Both the position numbers and the translations under genes were made by a program. The notes under the pieces were generated by a model. It ran no database searches, was not told the DNA's origin, and saw nothing but the letters and a program-made list of their open reading frames with translations. Positions 56,695 to 61,919 of a stretch of 61,919 nucleotides of DNA are shown piece by piece (the first letter of the stretch is position 1; the number at the start of each line of letters is the position of its first letter). Source of the DNA: Rhizomucor pusillus (taxonomy: Eukaryota; Mucoromycota; Mucoromycetes; Mucorales; Lichtheimiaceae); assembly GCA_900175165.2 (NCBI GenBank), contig FWWN02000132.1, positions 1-61,919 on the forward strand, in the 5' to 3' direction.

Positions 56695-56866
56695 AGTCTA
56701 TTTGGAAAGAAAGGAAACAAAAGAGCAGGGGAGAAAGGATACGTGCAGCCATTTTTTCTGGTTCAGGCACTTGCACCCATTTAGGCAGGTCTCCCTCTGG
56801 CTCAGAACATTATCGGCAGAGTCCGCTTGCAGGAAGTCCTTTAAGTTCTGGGCCACGTTAATCGAC
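56695..56866. promoter_or_regulatory. Putative bidirectional promoter, CaMK / VPS37
   Basis: 172 bp separate the divergent start codons of the CaMK gene (minus) and the VPS37 gene (plus). Both promoters must lie in or across it. No specific element is asserted. Confidence 0.5.
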
Positions 56867-58160
56867 ATGTCGAGCCCCGTGGAAATGTAAGCTAGGCAGG
56901 CACACAGAAACACCACATGCATACATTGCATACATGGTCTTCACTGAGTATTGTGAGAGCTGACTTATTGCAGAAAGCAGCAACAGATTAACTCGTTGTT
57001 CCAGCACAATCCAAACGTGAGTGTACTGGTGGACGGGCAAATGTATGAGGTGCCGTGCGCCGTTCCTGACTCAACATCCACTCTACTGGTCAACCTTCCT
57101 CCCGAGTTCCCGAACCTACCGCCTGTTATTACGGTTACACCTACCGGCCTCCGGCATCCTTGGATAGAGTCAGACGTTATTTCGCATGACGCTGGGTGGC
57201 AGACAAACCTGGGCAAGCTTGTACAAGATATCCGTGAAGAATTTGCACGACGGCCTCCAGCACGAAAAACAATAGCATCAAATAACATCAGCCATGATCA
57301 AATAGAGGAAGGGTAAAAGCCTCAGCTGCAATTAATGTCGTTCAAGTTTACGAGAGTTCTTAACTGCGGATAATGCAGATACGGTAACCGGCCTCCGCCT
57401 CCGGTTCCCACTACAGCAACTCCATTTCTTCCTCAACCGAGTATTCCACCTGCATTGGCATTAACGAGTGCTGAACACAACTTTATTAACACCAAGAGGT
57501 ATGCAAATTAGACCTATTCTCTCAGCATTTGGCAAACTGACGATCGCCGGGATTAATTAGTCTCGAAGAATTGGAAGAATTGCTAAAGGATGACACAGCA
57601 TTCGAGTTATTTTTCAATTCACTGGAGCGTGTACAGGGTATGAAGACTGTACGGGAAGAGCTGCGAAGCGGAAATGAAAATTTGGCACGTAAGTTACTGC
57701 AGTCGATATCACTGCATTAATGGCAGGACAGTTACTTAGTGCGACGTTTAGACAAAAACTTGGCGAAGGAGGATGAACTTGCAAAATTGAGAGATCAAGT
57801 CAAGGAATTAAATGAAAAGTACATCGAGTTACGGACAAATTTCGAAGAGAAAGAACGACAACAACAGGAGGCGTTTAGTGTAAGTTTCCCCGTTTTCAGT
57901 GCCGTCTGTATTACTTATGGACTCTAATCGACATCTACACCATTCAGCGCTTTTCATCATCCACTGTTCTCACACGTCTCAAAGCAAGCGTATACGAGTC
58001 AGATGAACTCTCGGAATCGGTGGCTCAAAGCTTCATGGATGGTAACTTAGAGCACGATATCTTTGTAAAGCAGTTCCGAGAATTGCGGAAAGTATACCAC
58101 CTACGTGCAAGCAAGCTGGAGCGCGCACAAAAGGAATCATTATTCTTGACACCCAAATAA
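56867..58160 (+). CDS. VPS37: ESCRT-I subunit VPS37 (UEV-like N-terminus plus Mod_r domain)
   Basis: A component of ESCRT-I in multivesicular-body sorting. Exon 1 is tiny: ATG at 56867, MSSPVE, spliced to IKQQQINSLFQHNPNVSVL. The N-terminal part resembles a UEV-type fold as in human VPS37A: LLVNLPPEFPNLPPVITVTP then HPWIESDVISHDAGWQTNLG. A Pro-rich linker (GNRPPPPVPTTATPFLPQPS) follows. The Mod_r domain is SLEELEELLKDDTAFELFFN, LERVQGMKTVREELRSGNEN and KNLAKEDELAKLRDQVKELN, then SDELSESVAQSFMDGNLEHD and FVKQFRELRKVYHLRASKLE. Five introns. The gene is divergent from the CaMK and appears intact. Confidence 0.88.
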
Positions 58161-58288
58161 ATCTCATCGGTATACCTCTAAATCCAGGGCTTGAATCCTT
58201 TGTGTTTCTTCTCAGTATCATCCAAATTTCAATCATGTGCAATTTGAAAATCTGCGAGCTCCGCAGACATCCTTTCTGTCTCTGTAGA

Positions 58289-59877
58289 ATGATCTTAGGC
58301 GCTCGATTGCCCGCGATCAGGCGAGGCGTCTCAACAGCAGCTGCTCGGCGAAAAGCAGAATATGCTTTTGCTTTTGACATAGATGGAGTCCTGGTTAAGG
58401 TATGGCGATCGTTGTTGGACAGCGACGATTGTGTTGACTCACTCGTGCACAGGGCAGCCGCGTGATCCCCGAAGCCAAGCGGTACAAAGTGTTTCAAACC
58501 ACTTAACATACTTGATATATTGATGTCTATCTGCTATCAGAGCTCTCGCGATGTTGAACGGCGAAAATCCAGAAAGAAGGTTAGGACTTTTACCGGGACA
58601 GCACAAGAAGCATTTGCTGATCCTGGAAATAATAGACATATACCGTATGTCCTATTGACAAACGGAGGAGGAGTGACAGAGGCAGAAAAGGCATCGCAAA
58701 TTAGTGAGATCCTTGGCGTAGAGGTACGCTATCTCAAAAAGTTGTTTCGGATGGCACATGGTCAAGTGTGATTTTTCAGTAGATACCGGAAAAACAAATG
58801 ATCCTGTCACATTCGCCAATGCAGGCACTTGTGCCTGAGTACCGCGACAAGGTGGTGCTCATCATTGGTGGTAAGGATCGAGCTTGCCACGAAGTAGCAG
58901 CAAAGTAAGTAGCATGTTCAATGGGATGGATGTTATACAAAAACAGGATTGCTGTTATTGACAGGCAACGTCTGTTCAGGTATGGTTTCAAAAACATCTT
59001 GATGTCCGATGATATTCATCTCTGGCAACCTTCCGTGTGGCCATTCCGTGATCCAAAGCGAAATATTCCTTCGGACAACGTTGAAGTATGCTTACTGTGG
59101 TATCTAGTCTACTTGATTTTGGGTGTCTAAATTTTCTAATGATATAGGAATCCAATCAATTGTGCCAACAACCTATCGGTGCTGTGCTGATGTTTCACGA
59201 TTCTAGAGATTGTAAGAATATGAGCTCATATGGAGTCATACAATACATTGCTCATTGCACTTTTGAAAGGGGGACGCGATTTGCAGATAGTTTTGGATGC
59301 CGTCTGTTCTAAAGATGGTATCCTTGGTACGCAGCAGGATGAAGCTAATTTCAAGCAATCCGTTCCAGTATACTTTTCCAATGTAAGTTGGATACTACGA
59401 GTAAAAGATGAATGGAAATAACACTCTTTTAGAACGACATTGTAAGTCGACCGAAATTATTAATTAAAGGAGCATGGTCGTGTAACGAAGCAACTGTAGA
59501 TTTGGAGTACAGACTTCCCTGTACCTCGACTCGGTCAAGGATCTTTTAAACTTGCGGTTGAAAGCATTTACAAAACGTTGACTGGTCAAGAGCTTGAATC
59601 GACTTCTTTTGGCAAACCGCATAAGGCTACCTATGAATATGCCGAAAACGTGTTGACGAAAATTCAGGGACACAAGCCCAAACGCGTCTACGCCGTGGGT
59701 GATAATCCGGCTGCAGATATCAAGGGAGCTAACGCATATGGATGGTCAAGTATCCTGGTGCGCACCGGTGTTTTCCGTGGACCTGGCAATTCTTCCGAGT
59801 TCCCTGCTACGGCGGTCTGTGACAATGTTGAGGAAGCTGTCGCTTGGGTACTTGAGAGGGAAGGAAATAGAAAATAG
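58289..59877 (+). CDS. CECR5/HDHD5-type HAD-superfamily hydrolase, likely mitochondrial
   Basis: A HAD hydrolase of the class IIA CECR5 family (yeast YKR070W). The start at 58289 gives MILGARLPAIRRGVSTAAAR, an arginine-rich, mitochondrial-type presequence; an upstream in-frame ATG at 58234 would extend it. Motif I is FAFDIDGVLVK (D-x-D). After an intron come GSRVIPEAKRAL and YVLLTNGGGVTEAEKASQIS (motif II Thr/Ser-N-G-G). Later exons have VIPEKQMILSHSPM, KVVLIIGGKD and NILMSDDIHLWQPSVWPF, then GAVLMFHDSRDWGRDLQIVL. The end carries the catalytic Lys region FGKPHKATYEYAENVL and RVYAVGDNPAADIKGANAYG (motif IV), then GWSSILVRTGVF. About seven introns. The substrate is unknown. Confidence 0.87.
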
Positions 59878-60275
59878 ATTCAACAGAAGAATGACATAAA
59901 TATACACATATATCAAACAATATGCGGAAACAGACGATCATGCATTTGCCTTGACGAGAATGGACGATTATTATTCTGTTTATACGCTGGCTGGTTATTT
60001 AAAGACAAGGCAGTCGTATAATTTAATAGTAAGGTATCCGTTGTTGCATAAAGAGTATAACGAAATATATGGAGGCATAGCTCTACAAGATATTTGCATG
60101 CTTCCTTGACTTTTCGCCAACAACAAATTGTTATCCAGAAGGCAAAGACTATTACTAACGTGTTTTAGCGGTCGCACGCTCCCTGCACTTGGCTCGCTGC
60201 GCTCGTTCCCCTTAACTGAAAAGGTTCTCAGTGAAATCCGCATAAATGATAACTTCGCTTGACCTTCATAAACCT
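59878..60275. other. Intergenic region leading into repeat copy C
   Basis: About 400 bp with no gene. The minus-strand open frame 59995-60279 begins MEVYEGQAKLSFM, which corresponds to the sequence just past the end of repeat copy A (MDVYEGQAAFIL-like), so the repeat family extends into this interval. The part near 59900 is presumably the CECR5 gene's 3' UTR. Confidence 0.45.
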
Positions 60276-61650
60276 CCATTCTCCGGCGGTTTTGCGTCCG
60301 TTTCGCTACTGCAAGTAGAGCGCCGGTTTATTCAAACCTGCTTGTGGGTATACCCTTGTGCGGTTATATTTCTCTGTTCTATTTGATACCTTCATTCATC
60401 AACGGCCTAGTGGGAACGGATGAAAACTCTTGGTCATATTACAGAAGCATTACTCAGTCTCTTGAAGGATACAAAAGCTTAATTCACCAAAGCCAACGCT
60501 ACACTAGATCAAAGTGCCCTTGCGTCGCGATGGCTTCGGCAACGACACTAATGATTTCGCAAATACACATGTTGCTTTATTCACCTTTTTATCTGCAGAA
60601 CATAGTGGGGCGAAGACACTGCGACTTCCGGAATACAAACCCTTAATCCATAAATTGAACATTTTAAATCCTCATACATACATTGCATTACTATCATTCC
60701 AATATAGTACAGCACGTTTCCGCCCTAAAGGACATATACACGTAGATGCTAGTTCAATGTAGTCTGTTTTTTTCACCTAAAGAGTTCGCTTTCATAACTC
60801 TGTCCCTGTCTACCTTGCTGCTGGTTGTCGGCTAGGTCTGGATATAGTACACATACTGTACAATGTTGAATATTTAAAGATTTTCAAAGTCGAGTTCTTC
60901 ACGAAGGTTTGTGTCTATTCTGCCTGCCAAATTGCAAAAGTAAGCATAACCTTTGTAGCCGCTATAACCCCCATCAAAGAGCAAAATGCGCATCGACTTT
61001 TTCGTATCTGATCAGTATAAAATGGATGCCGCTGTATGAAATCCACATTCTTTTTCCATTGCTGCATGACTTCTCGATAATGAAGGACCATCAATCATGA
61101 CGTTAGCCTGGAAGAACTTTGATGCAGTCATGACAGGCATTATCCCTTTTTTTCTTATGCATCCAGAGACTGTCAACGTTGTTTACATGTTCCAGATCCA
61201 TGCTTGTCAATCTGAAGTATTTTCTTCACACTCCATGCATACCATTATTAAAAGGCTTTTCGTGCAACTGCACAATTCAACGGTGATAGCTTGGATGCAT
61301 AAGCGTGCTGCATAGTTTTCTATATAGAAGACCCTGATCTGGTTTGTATGTTTTACTGATAAGCTTCCTGCTAGGTTGTGGTACGAAACTTCGCAGACCA
61401 CCTTCAGACGTAATGACCACTGAACATCACTGAAACCATATTACGTGAGAGCATATGATCATAACTACATAGACAGAATATATCAGAAGATGAAGCTTTT
61501 GTGTTCATTGTCCTTTGGCTCTGCTTTATTTTTCGTTGCATCCCGGTAAGCTTGTTATACTTTTGCTTATTGGGATCACTGGCACTCACAGTACTTGATT
61601 TAGCTGTCCCAGAAGTAGCCTCTGTCCTGACTCTGGACATTTGCTTACCG
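60276..61650 (-). mobile_element. Dispersed repeat copy C: decayed element with minus-strand coding remnants
   Basis: The plus-strand start CCATTCTCCGGCGGTTTTGC is the inverted form of the end of copies A and B (GCAAAACCGCCGGAGAATGG), and CTACTGCAAGTAGAGCGCCGG also matches in inverted form. Reading the minus strand from about 61640 gives scattered protein-like pieces. These are KSSTVSASDPNKQKYNKLTG, then (about 60985-60880) FDGGYSGYKGYAYFCNLAGR and (about 60745-60560) PLGRKRAVLYWNDSNAMYV and FNLWIKGLYSGSRSVFAPL. They are broken by stops and frame changes. The pieces look like one decayed element protein, but I do not recognise the family. The left extent of the element beyond 61650 is unknown. 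Confidence 0.5.
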
Positions 61651-61919
61651 TATTTTTGCTTTTAACATCGCCGTGCTTATTGTCCACTTGAGTTGCTTCA
61701 AGATCCAATGCCCAATATCGAATATTCAGTCCTAACCAGTTGGACTCGTTTAGCCCAGCTGTATCACTACATGCGAACCGGGACAGCTTCTACCACAGGC
61801 CGCCTTCCGGCGTAAGCCCTGATTTTCTTGAAAACCGCACCCAGCCACCAGCCAAACGGTGGGCCTTTCTATTGTCCTTATATATGACAAAGATACTTAT
61901 TATACCATTATATCTTAGG
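61651..61919. other. Right end of window, no gene recognised
   Basis: About 270 bp. On the minus strand a short reading (LEATQVDNKHGDVKSKN) may be a further fragment of copy C. Otherwise nothing is identified; the sequence runs off the window. Confidence 0.3.

Overview
The window reads as nuclear DNA of a filamentous fungus, most likely an early-diverging Mucoromycota lineage (Mucorales-like). Genes are compact and carry many short GT-AG introns. The gene set includes a WOPR regulator, a Zn(II)2Cys6 regulator, kynurenine-pathway genes and fungal Las1 and Mak21. It also holds genes usually seen in animals and early-diverging fungi (muskelin, a NOL4-like protein, XLF). The mobile DNA (Tc1/mariner-like, Fanzor, zinc-knuckle elements) fits Mucorales. 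The lineage call is inference; no rRNA or mitochondrial marker is present.

Layout. 0.4-17 kb is ordinary gene space: PPP4R2, an importin-alpha-like ARM protein, a NOL4-like zinc-binding protein, a WOPR (Gti1/Pac2) regulator, two ribosome-biogenesis genes (MAK21/NOC1 and LAS1), an Ett1/Nro1-like helical-repeat protein and a LACTB2-like metallo-hydrolase. 17.7-24.7 kb is a mobile-element island. It holds a decayed zinc-knuckle/Rep-like gene of unknown family, a MITE-like inverted repeat, small hairpins sharing its terminal motif, one truncated and one dead Tc1/mariner transposase, an inverted pair of LTR-like repeats and a tRNA-Ala(AGC) gene. 25.4-35.4 kb is gene space again: kynureninase, Zn2Cys6 regulator, muskelin, NUS1, ZFAND1/Cuz1-like AN1 protein and mitochondrial bL28.

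36.6-39.4 kb holds the most striking feature, a degenerate Fanzor (eukaryotic TnpB homologue, RNA-guided nuclease family) with two N-terminal zinc knuckles. It is followed by a small unknown ORF, a coiled-coil protein, quinolinate phosphoribosyltransferase, XLF/Nej1, a Golgi-type multispan membrane protein, a small secretory-pathway membrane protein and a GST. 49.6-53.9 kb is a gene-poor repeat region. 54-59.9 kb carries a CMP/guanine-type deaminase, a CaMK, VPS37 (ESCRT-I) and a CECR5-type HAD hydrolase. The right end is another decayed repeat.

Functionally, kynureninase and QPRT are two steps of de novo NAD synthesis, and Mak21 and Las1 both act on the 60S/ITS2 branch of ribosome assembly. 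The remaining genes are unrelated housekeeping functions. Neighbours are often tail to tail with only about 10-130 bp between stop codons, or head to head across about 100-450 bp. All exon joins were read by eye from splice signals and family conservation.
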